From positions 2,604,501-2,668,500 of the forward strand of contig NZ_CP040094.1 of NCBI RefSeq assembly GCF_013343235.1: DNA of 64,000 nt, in the 5' to 3' direction. The position numbers and the translations under genes were made by a program. Of the stretch, positions 1 through 9,388 are shown piece after piece; the stretch's first letter is position 1, and the number at the start of each line of letters is the position of its first letter. The stretch comes from Nostoc sp. TCL240-02 (GTDB lineage: Bacteria > Cyanobacteriota > Cyanobacteriia > Cyanobacteriales > Nostocaceae). Below the pieces are notes generated by a model. The model saw only the letters and a list, made by a program, of their open reading frames with translations, did no database searches and was not told the origin of the DNA.

Positions 1-2334
1 GCCAAGGTGCTGAAATCAATGGGCGTCAATCTTAAAGATGCCCGAATTGAAGTTGAAAAAATTATAGGACGGGGATCAGGCTTTGTTGCCGTGGAAATTC
101 CGTTTACGCCACGGGCAAAGCGAGTTTTAGAACTCTCCTTGGAAGAAGCACGCCAACTGGGGCATAACTACATTGGCACCGAGCATCTGCTGTTGGGCCT
201 AATCCGCGAAGGGGAAGGTGTCGCAGCCAGGGTGCTAGAAAACCTAGGAGTGGATCTATCTAAGGTAAGAACCCAAGTCATCCGTATGTTGGGAGAAACT
301 GCCGAAGTTTCACCAGGCGGCTCATCCGGGCGCACAAAAACCCCGACTTTGGATGAATTTGGCTCAAACCTGACCCAGATGGCGATTGACAATAAGCTCG
401 ATCCAGTGGTGGGACGCGCCAAGGAAATTGAGCGGGTGATTCAGATATTGGGTCGCCGAACCAAAAATAACCCAGTGCTGATTGGGGAACCAGGGGTTGG
501 TAAAACTGCGATCGCTGAAGGTTTAGCTTCACGCATTGCCACCAAAGATGTCCCTGACATCCTCGAAGATAAACGCGTCGTCACGTTGGATATTGGTTTG
601 CTCGTAGCAGGAACCAAGTACCGAGGTGAATTTGAAGAACGCTTGAAAAAAATCATGGATGAAATCCGCTCTGCGGGTAATGTCATTCTCGTGATTGATG
701 AGGTACACACCTTAATTGGTGCGGGTGCGGCAGAAGGTGCGATTGACGCAGCAAATATCCTCAAGCCAGCTTTGGCCAGAGGTGAGTTGCAGTGCATCGG
801 TGCTACAACCCTAGATGAATACCGGAAGCACATCGAGCGAGATGCAGCGCTAGAGCGGCGTTTCCAACCAGTGATGGTTGGTGAACCTACAGTTGATGAA
901 ACAATTGAAATTTTATATGGTCTGCGCGAACGCTACGAGCAACACCATAAACTGAAAATCTCCGACGAAGCATTAGTGGCGGCGGCGAAGTTATCAGACC
1001 GTTACATTAGCGATCGCTTCCTCCCAGATAAAGCCATCGACTTAGTTGATGAAGCTGGTTCTAGGGTGCGCTTGATTAACTCCCAGCTGCCACCAGCAGC
1101 CAAAGAGTTAGACAAAGAACTGCGTCAGATATTAAAAGAAAAAGATGATGCAGTGCGCTCTCAAGACTTTGACAAAGCTGGAGAACTGCGCGATCGCGAA
1201 ATGGAAATCAAAGCCGAAATCCGGGCGATCGCTCAAAGCAAGACCAATGCAACTGGCACAGAAGGTGAAGAACCTGTAGTTACAGAAGAAGACATTGCCC
1301 ACATTGTCGCTTCTTGGACTGGAGTACCGGTGAACAAACTCACCGAATCTGAATCTGAAAAGCTGTTGCACATGGAAGACACCTTGCATCAGCGTTTAAT
1401 CGGTCAGGATGAAGCTGTGAAGGCAGTTTCACGAGCAATTCGTCGCGCTCGTGTCGGTTTGAAGAATCCCAACCGACCCATAGCTAGTTTTGTCTTCTCT
1501 GGGCCTACTGGTGTAGGTAAAACAGAGTTGGCGAAATCCTTAGCTGCTTACTTCTTCGGTTCCGAAGAAGCGATGATCCGCTTAGATATGTCCGAATACA
1601 TGGAGCGTCACACCGTCAGCAAACTGATTGGTTCCCCTCCAGGTTATGTTGGCTATAACGAAGGTGGTCAGCTAACCGAAGCCGTGCGGCGGCGACCTTA
1701 CACCGTGGTGTTGTTTGACGAAATCGAAAAAGCACACCCCGATGTATTCAACATGCTGCTGCAAATTTTGGAAGACGGTCGGTTAACTGATGCCAAAGGT
1801 CGCACGGTGGACTTCAAGAACACCTTGCTGATTTTAACTTCCAATATTGGTTCTAAGGTAATTGAAAAAGGCGGTAGCGGTATCGGCTTTGAATTCTCCG
1901 AAGATGCCAGCGAGTCAACTTACAACCGGATTCGCTCCTTGGTGAACGAAGAACTCAAACAGTACTTCCGTCCAGAGTTCCTCAACCGACTCGATGAAAT
2001 CATCGTCTTCCGTCAGTTGAACAAGCCGGAAGTGACCCAAATCGCCGAAATTATGCTCAAGGAAGTATTTGGTCGTCTAACTGAAAAGGGTATCACCTTA
2101 GAAGTTAGCGATCGCTTCAAGGATCGTTTGATTCAAGAAGGTTACAGTCCCAGCTACGGCGCAAGACCATTACGTCGGGCAATTATGCGCCTGTTAGAAG
2201 ATAGCCTAGCAGAAGAAATTCTGTCTGGTCGTATCAAAGATGGCGATACAGCCCTTGTTGATGTGGATGAAAATGGCATTGTCCAAGTTAGTTCTCAACA
2301 GCGTCGGGAATTGTTACCCCAAGGTGTTGAGTAA
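1..2334 (+). CDS. clpC: ATP-dependent Clp protease ATP-binding subunit ClpC (5' end outside window)
   Basis: This is an Hsp100/ClpC unfoldase that feeds substrates into the ClpP-type protease in the cytoplasm. The reading frame is already open at base 1 (Ala-Lys-Val-Leu-Lys-Ser-Met), so the true start and roughly the first 45 residues lie upstream; the GTG at base 7 is internal. Counting from that GTG, the second N-terminal Clp repeat covers about residues 25-95. AAA1 Walker A GEPGVGKT is at about 160-167, followed by Walker [14 protein letters not shown]-type motif ([12 protein letters not shown]) lies in the middle domain, and AAA2 Walker A GPTGVGKT is at about 499-506 with [11 protein letters not shown] after it. 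The UVR segment separates ClpC from ClpB. The C-terminus is complete and is followed by a good intrinsic terminator, so clpC ends its transcription unit. Confidence 0.97.
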   Translation, partial: AKVLKSMGVNLKDARIEVEKIIGRGSGFVAVEIPFTPRAKRVLELSLEEARQLGHNYIGTEHLLLGLIREGEGVAARVLENLGVDLSKVRTQVIRMLGETAEVSPGGSSGRTKTPTLDEFGSNLTQMAIDNKLDPVVGRAKEIERVIQILGRRTKNNPVLIGEPGVGKTAIAEGLASRIATKDVPDILEDKRVVTLDIGLLVAGTKYRGEFEERLKKIMDEIRSAGNVILVIDEVHTLIGAGAAEGAIDAANILKPALARGELQCIGATTLDEYRKHIERDAALERRFQPVMVGEPTVDETIEILYGLRERYEQHHKLKISDEALVAAAKLSDRYISDRFLPDKAIDLVDEAGSRVRLINSQLPPAAKELDKELRQILKEKDDAVRSQDFDKAGELRDREMEIKAEIRAIAQSKTNATGTEGEEPVVTEEDIAHIVASWTGVPVNKLTESESEKLLHMEDTLHQRLIGQDEAVKAVSRAIRRARVGLKNPNRPIASFVFSGPTGVGKTELAKSLAAYFFGSEEAMIRLDMSEYMERHTVSKLIGSPPGYVGYNEGGQLTEAVRRRPYTVVLFDEIEKAHPDVFNMLLQILEDGRLTDAKGRTVDFKNTLLILTSNIGSKVIEKGGSGIGFEFSEDASESTYNRIRSLVNEELKQYFRPEFLNRLDEIIVFRQLNKPEVTQIAEIMLKEVFGRLTEKGITLEVSDRFKDRLIQEGYSPSYGARPLRRAIMRLLEDSLAEEILSGRIKDGDTALVDVDENGIVQVSSQQRRELLPQGVE

Positions 2335-2373
2335 GATTTAGGGTTTGGGATTAAATCTCAAATAAAAAATTAG

Positions 2374-2409
2374 AAAACGGTAGAGTGTTTATTGCTCTAC
2401 CGTTTTTAT
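2374..2409 (+). terminator. Intrinsic terminator of clpC
   Basis: A perfect 12-bp stem (AAAACGGTAGAG with CTCTACCGTTTT) encloses a 9-base loop and runs into a T tract. It starts 40 bases after the clpC stop. Confidence 0.9.
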
Positions 2410-2772
2410 TCACTAAATATTCATTAACTACTTCAAATTTGGATCTAGTAGCATTTGGTCTGCGGTAGTAAGCTGTTGTGTTTTTAATTTGCACATTGAG
2501 ACAGCAGGGGAGCATACTTCGACTACGCTCAGTAATCGGGGGAGCAGAGGGGAGGGTTTACAGGTTTTACCTAAAAGATTATGAGGCAACTTGTAGGCGC
2601 GACAGCTTATATTGTTCACTATTATCGAGGGTGGATTGGTAACAATTGAAGAGTTTTAGCTTTCATGATCCAGTTTTGATAGTTATTTAGAAGTTATGAA
2701 ATTGAATTGGGAGATTTCTCTAGATGAAGTGAGGCGATTAAAATTGCATTGGTATTTAATTGTAAAAATTGC
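2410..2772. other. Intergenic region without a supported gene
   Basis: The region is AT-rich. It holds a short dispersed repeat of Nostoc type near 2514-2535 (TTCGACTACGCTCAGT followed by G-rich sequence). A 63-codon minus-strand ORF here has no SD and no recognisable sequence. Nothing else is seen. Confidence 0.6.
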
Positions 2773-3339
2773 TTAATTCATCAGATAAAAACAGAAAATT
2801 TCTGTTATTTTACCTTTTTCAACAGAAAATTTTAAACCTCCAGGGCTGGGTTCTTCAACTATGTAATTTAAATTGGTAACTTTACCATCTTGAGATATTT
2901 CAGTTTTTCCATAGATTCTAATCACTTTTGATTGACTGTCACCTACTTTTAGTCCATCTATGGTGGAATATTTAGAACTAGTTGCTTTAATTTGATAAAC
3001 AGTAAAGTTACCTGGTTTAGCACCTTCATCTAAATCAAGTGTGATACCTGCATATTTAAGAGTACGAACTTTACCAATAGCGGCTATAAAACCATTTTCT
3101 ACTTTTACAGGTTTACCTAAAATTTTTCTGACTTGTGCCTCGGACATAGAAAGTTTTACGCCACCTATTCCTAGACGTTCAATAGTTATTCCTATTAATT
3201 GATTATTGGTATTCTGAGAAATTTGATAGTTAGTGGTGGTAGCAGTTACTTGATTATGGGTGTAGCTAGTCAAGGGAATAACAAAAGTAGCGATGCCTAG
3301 GGCGGGCTGCACCAACGCCAACGAAATTTTTCTTAACAT
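2773..3339 (-). CDS. Secreted hypothetical protein with two SmpA/BLIP-like hairpin motifs
   Basis: This is a 188-residue protein. The N-terminus (MLRKISLALVQPALGIATFV) looks like a signal peptide, so export to the periplasm is likely. The mature part has two similar segments, 'MSEAQVRKILGKP' near residue 65 and 'VGDSQSKVIRIYGK' near residue 130. This 'G.s...V....G.P' pattern is seen in SmpA/OmlA-type and BLIP-like folds, where each unit is a helix-hairpin followed by strands. I do not recognise a specific family and infer no function beyond a small exported protein. It is monocistronic: clpC converges on it from the left and a 340-base spacer lies upstream. Confidence 0.75.
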   Translation of the reverse strand: MLRKISLALVQPALGIATFVIPLTSYTHNQVTATTTNYQISQNTNNQLIGITIERLGIGGVKLSMSEAQVRKILGKPVKVENGFIAAIGKVRTLKYAGITLDLDEGAKPGNFTVYQIKATSSKYSTIDGLKVGDSQSKVIRIYGKTEISQDGKVTNLNYIVEEPSPGGLKFSVEKGKITEIFCFYLMN

Positions 3340-3681
3340 AATTGCATACTCGACTATTTTATAGTTACCAAGCTATCACCTCAGCCTGTGTATCAGTTTT
3401 ATCACATGCTTTCCAGTGTGTCTTTATTTTCAATCTACTTATTCTGAATCAGAAGTGAAGTGCCTTTAAAATGGGTGAATATAAAGAATTATTGGAATCA
3501 ATCGTAATGACTGTGATAGTTGCTAAGTAGATGATTAACGCTGGCATTTTGAGCGATCGCAAAGTTTAACTACTTCAGGTGGAAATTGTCGAAATGTCAC
3601 TGGAAGGGAAATCCCATGCTTATAGTAGTGGTGAAGCTGGTGACTATCCAGCAAACTTATTGGCTGCTTAACTAAAACTTA
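3340..3681. other. Intergenic region
   Basis: It contains the upstream region of the secreted-protein gene and one HIP1 site (GCGATCGC near 3553). No coding or RNA feature is supported. Confidence 0.6.
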
Positions 3682-5068
3682 TCAAGGCACTTTGACAAAC
3701 AAATACACATCATCACGCTGATATTTCAAATTAAATTTTTGATTATTTTTAAGTTGATTGACCAAGCTTGCAGCAAACTCCTGACTACTTGACCAGCCAG
3801 GATGACGAATATTCAGTAATACATAATTAAAAGCATTTAAATCAGCAGGTGGGGAATCGGCATTTGTATAGGTAATCAATTTTCGGTTGCTTAAATGCGG
3901 ACAAATTTGTGCTGTGGTGTAAACACTTTCTTCAGTGTGAATCTGAGCGATCGCTTCTTGTATAGCTTGATAAGTATCTATAGACACTAAATACTTACCT
4001 CCAAAATGGGTAAATTTTGCCAGACTTAAAAACGCCACCAATGACCACAGGATAATCTCTCGTCTATTTTGTAGCCATCCCCTACCTGCGGCGAGAGTAG
4101 AAATTACAGCCAATAACAGGAATGGCATCGCTGGAATAGAGTACTGATGTACCAAGTCTTTTTGAGGTTGGTAATCAGCTAAAATATTAAGTGCCAAACA
4201 AGGAATAGCTCCTACCAAAGGTTTTATTCCTTGTGGGGAAAGCCCCCAAATCAAAGGTACTAACAGCAAAACCAAATATCCCAGGTTATCTAGTGAAAAA
4301 ACCTTTCCCAAGATCAGTCCTGGCTGAAACACTATATTTTTAGCAATCCCTAGAACTGAATTACCCAAATAGCTGTAACGTCCTACTGCTGCTGCTTCTG
4401 CACCACTGAAAAAAGGAATAATTACCTGAGTAGCAATCAGAAACCAGGCTACACCAGCACCAATAGCGATCGCACCATATAAACGCCGCTTTTCAAATAA
4501 AAGTAACCAAACTCCCATTGCGGCAACGGTGAGGGACAATACCTCCTTACATCCCAAGACTAAGAAAATACTTAAACAAAACCATCCTACCTGACCTAAT
4601 CGTGCTGCTAAAACCGCCGCTAAAAGTAGTGGTACAGCGATCACTTCTGGGTGAAAATCAAATAGATTGGCGTTAAACACCAATGGATAAAGTAGATATA
4701 CAAATGCGATCGCTATTGCTTGGTTTTCCTTCAGTCCAGCTTGGTGGGCTCCAAGTAGGCCAAGCGCCTAATGCCAAAGCAAATGCCTGCACAGCAAATA
4801 GCCAGTAAATACTGCGATATATTTTATACAGTAAAGCTAAGGGGTAGAATATCAAAGCAGCATGATCGCCGAGAATATGAAAACCCATAAAAGAACTAAT
4901 AGGTGGTTCCCCTTTACTAATTAAATAAACCACTTGGTCAAAAATTCCCAAATCAAAAGCGGTTGACTGAAACAACTCATGTCGTAGGCTGCTGCATCCA
5001 AACAAAATTAAGGCACTCATGCCAATTATCCAACCAAGATAACCAAGCTGATTCAGTTTTTTCCTCAT
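3682..5068 (-). pseudogene. DUF2079 membrane protein, frameshifted
   Basis: Two overlapping minus-strand frames together make one DUF2079-type polytopic membrane protein. The N-terminal part (5068 to about 4750) has TM segments and the family-like stretch 'FDLGIFDQVVYLISKGEPP'. After 'ALGAWPTW' the frame is lost near 4750. Reading on one base over restores AHQAGLKENQ, then FVYLLYPLVFN, then 'NLFDFHPEV', which is the expected family continuation down to the stop at 3682. The breakpoint could be a 1-base insertion, or a deletion of 2 or 5 bases, relative to an intact gene. DUF2079 proteins resemble GT-C glycosyltransferases and the neighbours are of that class. Either this is a recent pseudogene or there is a sequencing error; otherwise both halves look undamaged. 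Confidence 0.85.
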
Positions 5069-5145
5069 ACCATCAAAAAAGTGTTCATCGTGAGTATTTT
5101 AGATACATAATTAGCAATATTATTCATTACCCTAATCAGCCCTAC

Positions 5146-6714
5146 ATGTATCGCACAAATATTGTAAAGCTATTCACAAAAATAACTATAATTTTCATAC
5201 AAAAAGAATGGTTATTTAGCTTACTGATAATATCTCTAGTTATCTGGTTGATATTTTTAGGAAACTCCCCTTTACGAGATTGGGATGAAGGTACTTACGC
5301 TCTAGTCGCAAGAGAAATTTACCGGACTGGTAACTGGCTTTATCCCACCCTTCAGGGAGAACCATTTTTATTAAAACCCCCTTTGATGCAATGGTTAATT
5401 GCTTTGTGCTACCAACTAGGAGGAGTGCAAGAGTTAACCACACGCTTACCTGGTGCAGTTTTAACTGCCTTGGGTGTGCCTTTGCTTTATTTAGTAGGGC
5501 GTTTGGCTTTTCAGCAAAATTTACCTGCTCTATTTGCTGCTTTAGTTTACTTGACAATGTTGCCTGTGGTGCGTCATGGACGGCTAGCAATGTTAGATGG
5601 GATGACTATTTCTTTTTTCTTGCTGTTGTTATTTTGTCTTTTGAAGGCACGTCAGAATCGAAAATATGCTTTAGGCGTGGGATTTTGTCTGGGGTTAATT
5701 ATTCTGACTAAGGGGACGATAGTTTTACTATTAGGGGCGATCGCCTGTTTATTCTTGCTTGCAGATCGGCAATTAGCTTTGTTCAAAAGTTCCTATTTAT
5801 GGGTAGGAATTTTATTAGGAAATGCTCCTGCGATCGCTTGGTATATTGCTCAATGGCAACATTATGGTAATACTTTTTTAGAAGTGCATTTTCAAGCACA
5901 AGCTTTTGACCGCCTTACACAAACTGTTGAAGGTAATAGTGGGCCTGTTTGGTACTATTTATTAGAATTACTCAAATATAGTTTTCCCTGGCTGTTATTT
6001 TTACCTGGAGGGCTTTATCTAGCTTGGAAAAAACGTTATGAAACTTGGAGTTATCTAGTTCTTTTGGTCACAATTATTTACTTAGGAACTATTTCTTTTA
6101 TGAGAACTAAGCTTCCGTGGTATGTCATGCCTGTATATCCATTTTTAGCCTTGGCAATTGGCGCTAATTTGACTGAAGTTTGGCAGAATCGTCATTTTCA
6201 AGTGCGAACCTGGACAATATTTTTGGCTATTATTTCTATTGCTGGTTTAGGAGGTTGTGTTTACTTTTTTATTAAGAAACAGCCTATTTTGATAGTCATG
6301 AGTATTGTTTTGGTAATAAGTATGGGCATCGCAGCATGGCTAGTTAAACAGCGCGATCGCAATTTTATTCCAGTATTATTTACAGGGATGTATTTAGTTT
6401 TAACCCTGTTGGTAAGTTCGCAATCTTGGATTTGGGAATTAAATGAAGCTTTTCCAGTCAAGCCAGTAGCAGCATTAATTCGGGCAAATGTTTCGCCAGG
6501 AACACAAATTTACACATCTTTTGCTTATGGCCGTCCTAGTTTAGATTTTTATAGCGATTGCAAGGTAACTGCTACAACTGTGCCACTTATACAAAAAATG
6601 CTATCAAATAAATCTTATTTGCTGTTAGATAATGGGGCTTTACAGCAAATAAATTTAACTGGTAGTAAAATTCTAGGTGCAGCTAACGGATTTACACTAA
6701 TTACCAAAAATTAA
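5146..6714 (+). CDS. ArnT/PMT-like GT-C glycosyltransferase (family 83 type)
   Basis: This is a membrane glycosyltransferase of the ArnT/PMT_2 class, expected to move a sugar from a polyprenyl-phosphate donor on the outer face of the membrane. The open frame extends back to 4963, but the ATG at 5146 is preferred. It gives a 522-residue protein beginning just before the first TM helix, and the upstream extension overlaps the divergent gene and is not membrane-like. The first periplasmic loop has the diagnostic acidic motif 'RDWDEGTYALVAREI' and 'LLKPPLMQWL'; about 11-12 hydrophobic helices follow, with a short soluble C-terminus. It is divergently transcribed from the broken DUF2079 gene, with about 77 bases between starts. 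The acceptor (lipid, glycan or protein) cannot be told from sequence. Confidence 0.85.
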   Translation: MYRTNIVKLFTKITIIFIQKEWLFSLLIISLVIWLIFLGNSPLRDWDEGTYALVAREIYRTGNWLYPTLQGEPFLLKPPLMQWLIALCYQLGGVQELTTRLPGAVLTALGVPLLYLVGRLAFQQNLPALFAALVYLTMLPVVRHGRLAMLDGMTISFFLLLLFCLLKARQNRKYALGVGFCLGLIILTKGTIVLLLGAIACLFLLADRQLALFKSSYLWVGILLGNAPAIAWYIAQWQHYGNTFLEVHFQAQAFDRLTQTVEGNSGPVWYYLLELLKYSFPWLLFLPGGLYLAWKKRYETWSYLVLLVTIIYLGTISFMRTKLPWYVMPVYPFLALAIGANLTEVWQNRHFQVRTWTIFLAIISIAGLGGCVYFFIKKQPILIVMSIVLVISMGIAAWLVKQRDRNFIPVLFTGMYLVLTLLVSSQSWIWELNEAFPVKPVAALIRANVSPGTQIYTSFAYGRPSLDFYSDCKVTATTVPLIQKMLSNKSYLLLDNGALQQINLTGSKILGAANGFTLITKN

Positions 6715-6737
6715 CAAAACAGAATTCAGAATGAAGC

Positions 6738-8003
6738 CTAAGCTACCCAAAGATCACGGGCAAATCGAATAGAAAATGTGAACATTAGTATTGCAAAAAA
6801 GTACATAATTGGATATCCCCAACGAGGATAACGGGCAAGTAATAACCCAAACGCCATTGACAGCGATACAATACCGTAAGCGTAGCGTTCAGCCGAGGCT
6901 GTAATTCCAGTGTTTAAAATTAAAGCTAAGGAAGAAAACCCATAGACAACAGTAACAAGGGGAATTTTAGCACGTGATAACCATAATAAATATATCCCAC
7001 CAAAAACTAGTGGGATTTTTAGTAATTCATCTCCTGCCAATAACCACAACAATAGCCATAAAAAACATACTCCATTGCGGAATTTAACCATCCCCAGATG
7101 TAAACGAAAGCGCCATAATAAACAGGCGCTACTAATAATTAATAATAATAATAACGGATGCAAAGGGTCTTTAATATAGCCAGCTTTAAAATTAGTGTAA
7201 CCTATCGTAATTTGCATCAGCATCTGCCACCAACCCTGCCAAGCAAATCCTGCTGCATCACCACGCCACGCTTTTTGTGCATGGATGAAAGCCAAAGCAT
7301 CGCCAAATCTAATTTGACAATAAAGGCTATACAAAGATATACCCAAACCAACACTTAAACTGGCAATATAGGCTTTTATACCTCTACGTTCTTTCCAAGA
7401 AACAAATATAAAAGCTGTGATGAGAGCAACTCCAGGTAGTCGTGTGGCTGTAGATAATGCTCCCCAGAATCCTGCCCAAATATATTGCTTTTTATCAAAG
7501 GCTCGTAAGGCAGATGTGGTACATAGCAAAAACAGACCTTCAGTGTAAATTACAGTTCCATAAAGAGAATAGGGACACCATACTAAAGTAGCTGTTACCC
7601 ATCGTGCTGTGCTTGTGCCGTAAAGCTCATGTACCCAACGATAAAGTATTATTAAGGTAGCTAAAAAAGCCGAATTATTAACTAATATAGCTGCTACTTT
7701 AGGAGAAAAGCCAATAAACATAACTATACGACTTAATAAAGGAAATAAAGGAAAAAATGCAACCGTGTGTATTTCCTTTACATCACTAGAGAAATCATAA
7801 CCATAAGTCATAATTTTCTCATACCAAACACTATCCCAAGCATAGAAAACATCCCAACTAAATGTAGCAGCAACGCTATTAGATGGGGCTGGAAATAATG
7901 GAGCAATCAGTAACATTGCGATAGTGATTAGAAGCCTACTAGATAGCCACATTACTATGACAAAAAATAAGCCATCCAGCAAAAACTTTTTCCCTATGTT
8001 CAT
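6738..8003 (-). CDS. PIG-V-like mannosyltransferase family membrane protein (copy 1)
   Basis: This is a 421-residue polytopic membrane protein of the PIG-V (GT76-like) family. Family signs are 'WDSVWYEKIMTYGY' in the first large loop, 'AFFPLFPLL', 'YTEGLFLLCTTSALRAF' and 'STATRLPGVAL'. Eukaryotic PIG-V adds a mannose to GPI; bacterial members are presumed to be polyprenyl-phosphate-mannose (or glucose) dependent glycosyltransferases, but their substrates are mostly unknown. It is clearly paralogous to the protein at 11365-12672. The gene is convergent with the ArnT-like gene (23 bases between stops) and lies 35 bases downstream of the next GT-C gene, so those two are probably co-transcribed. 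Confidence 0.85.
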   Translation of the reverse strand: MNIGKKFLLDGLFFVIVMWLSSRLLITIAMLLIAPLFPAPSNSVAATFSWDVFYAWDSVWYEKIMTYGYDFSSDVKEIHTVAFFPLFPLLSRIVMFIGFSPKVAAILVNNSAFLATLIILYRWVHELYGTSTARWVTATLVWCPYSLYGTVIYTEGLFLLCTTSALRAFDKKQYIWAGFWGALSTATRLPGVALITAFIFVSWKERRGIKAYIASLSVGLGISLYSLYCQIRFGDALAFIHAQKAWRGDAAGFAWQGWWQMLMQITIGYTNFKAGYIKDPLHPLLLLLIISSACLLWRFRLHLGMVKFRNGVCFLWLLLWLLAGDELLKIPLVFGGIYLLWLSRAKIPLVTVVYGFSSLALILNTGITASAERYAYGIVSLSMAFGLLLARYPRWGYPIMYFFAILMFTFSIRFARDLWVA

Positions 8004-8038
8004 TTTTTAAATAGATAAATTAACTTTTAATTGATGCG

Positions 8039-9190
8039 TTAGAAAAATTCAGCTTTTAATTTTGGGTAAATCATGTCACAATTTCGCACAACAAACCAGA
8101 GTGTAAAACCTAAAGGTATAGAAAACAACTGGATATATATAGGAGTTCCCAAATAGCCAAAAAATGATGATATTTGCACTACGATAGCTACCCAACGATA
8201 TTGAGGAAAGTAAAAGGCAAATATAAGAGAAAATATATCGGTAGGATAGAAATATCTGTCGTGCATCTTGGGTAGGATATATGGCATAAAGAAAACTGAT
8301 ATTGTCGCTAAGTGTATCAGTCTATCTTGAGTAATTTCTAGTCTACTTTTATAAACAATGTATGCAAATAAAAATATCGCATATATAGTTAAGGCTAAAC
8401 CTATAGGAACAACAATATTATAAAAATTATTGGGAATCCATTGATAAATGTTAGGTGCATTTTTAGTGAGTTCTTTATATTTATTAGCTTGGTTAAAGTA
8501 TATTAACAGCAATTCTGACATTGGTCTGCCTGCAACGCAAGCTGGCAATATTAAAACTACATATACTAATGGAATCAATGGTAAATAATACCAATAAATT
8601 CTTTTTTTTAGTAACATTATTAATAATAAAGGTACTAAAAACATAGCTTGAAACTTAAAAGAAAGTGCTATGCCAAAGCTAATTAATGCTAAAACTTGTT
8701 TTTGAAGAGATAAAAAATAAATACAGGCAATTAATCCTGTTGTATAGATAACATCACATTGCCCCCAAATTGCACTATTACAAATTACACTAGGACTCAA
8801 TATAACTGCCAAAAAAGCAAAAATTGGTATTTTTCCTTCTAGATATTTTAGTTTGACAATTTTGTAAGTTAAAAAGGCACAAAGAAAATCAACAGTTATA
8901 GCAAAAAGCTTGATTGCGAAGATTTTTGGCAATCCAGACAGCAGGGTGGCAGAGATTAAAATCCAGTAGAGGTAAGGGGGTGTGTAATCGGCAAAACTAT
9001 ATTTTAGAGCGCTGAAGCCGCCATGAGATGCAATGAAATCATACCAAGGCTCTAAAAAATATTTATAATCAAGCGATTTACTCGGAACAAAAACTAATCG
9101 AATTACCACTGCTAATATAATACCAATAGTAAAGTATCTATTAACCTGAGATGGGAAAGACTTTAACAGCCTATTGAACTGATGTTTCAC
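8039..9190 (-). CDS. ALG/GT87-like GT-C glycosyltransferase family membrane protein
   Basis: This is a 383-residue protein with about 10 TM helices. The first outer loop carries 'DYKYFLEPWYDFIASHGG' followed by 'FADYTPPYLYWI'. Further on are 'NSAIWGQCDVIYT' and 'LKMHDRYFYPTDI' style motifs (here ILPKMHDRYFYP). These resemble ALG6/ALG8 and bacterial GT87/DUF2029 enzymes, which use polyprenyl-phosphate sugars at the outer membrane face. The substrate is unknown. It is probably the first gene of a two-gene unit with the PIG-V copy downstream. The upstream 198-base spacer holds only a dispersed repeat. Confidence 0.78.
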   Translation of the reverse strand: MKHQFNRLLKSFPSQVNRYFTIGIILAVVIRLVFVPSKSLDYKYFLEPWYDFIASHGGFSALKYSFADYTPPYLYWILISATLLSGLPKIFAIKLFAITVDFLCAFLTYKIVKLKYLEGKIPIFAFLAVILSPSVICNSAIWGQCDVIYTTGLIACIYFLSLQKQVLALISFGIALSFKFQAMFLVPLLLIMLLKKRIYWYYLPLIPLVYVVLILPACVAGRPMSELLLIYFNQANKYKELTKNAPNIYQWIPNNFYNIVVPIGLALTIYAIFLFAYIVYKSRLEITQDRLIHLATISVFFMPYILPKMHDRYFYPTDIFSLIFAFYFPQYRWVAIVVQISSFFGYLGTPIYIQLFSIPLGFTLWFVVRNCDMIYPKLKAEFF

Positions 9191-9269
9191 TAATTTTAAT
9201 AATGTATTGTCGGCAGTTTTCGTTATAAATTGTATCAGTCAAGTTGGCAGTGTCGAAATATTAAATCAA

Positions 9270-9380
9270 GAGAAAGCGATTAGAAATCGCGGCTACACAA
9301 AATTTTCCCCATCTCGTAGGGTTAAAACTATTGATTTTTCATGCTTTTTGTGTATTAGCGTTCGCGTCAGTGTGCCGGAG
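9270..9380. repeat. Small dispersed repeat fragments
   Basis: The sequence contains GCGATTAGAAATCGCGGCT and, further on, TTAGCGTTCGCGTCAGTGTG. These are of the palindromic, HIP1-like small dispersed repeat style common in Nostoc genomes. Related GCGTTCGCG/CGCTAACGCT pieces occur near 24600, 25130, 44030 and 48410. Confidence 0.5.
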
Positions 9381-9388
9381 GCTCTATA

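Noticed and set aside
2428..2619. 63-codon minus-strand ORF after clpC
   Set aside because: Overlaps dispersed repeat sequence, no SD and no recognisable motif.
4963..5145. Upstream extension of the ArnT-like ORF
   Set aside because: It overlaps the divergent DUF2079 gene and is not membrane-like; the ATG at 5146 begins just before the first TM helix.
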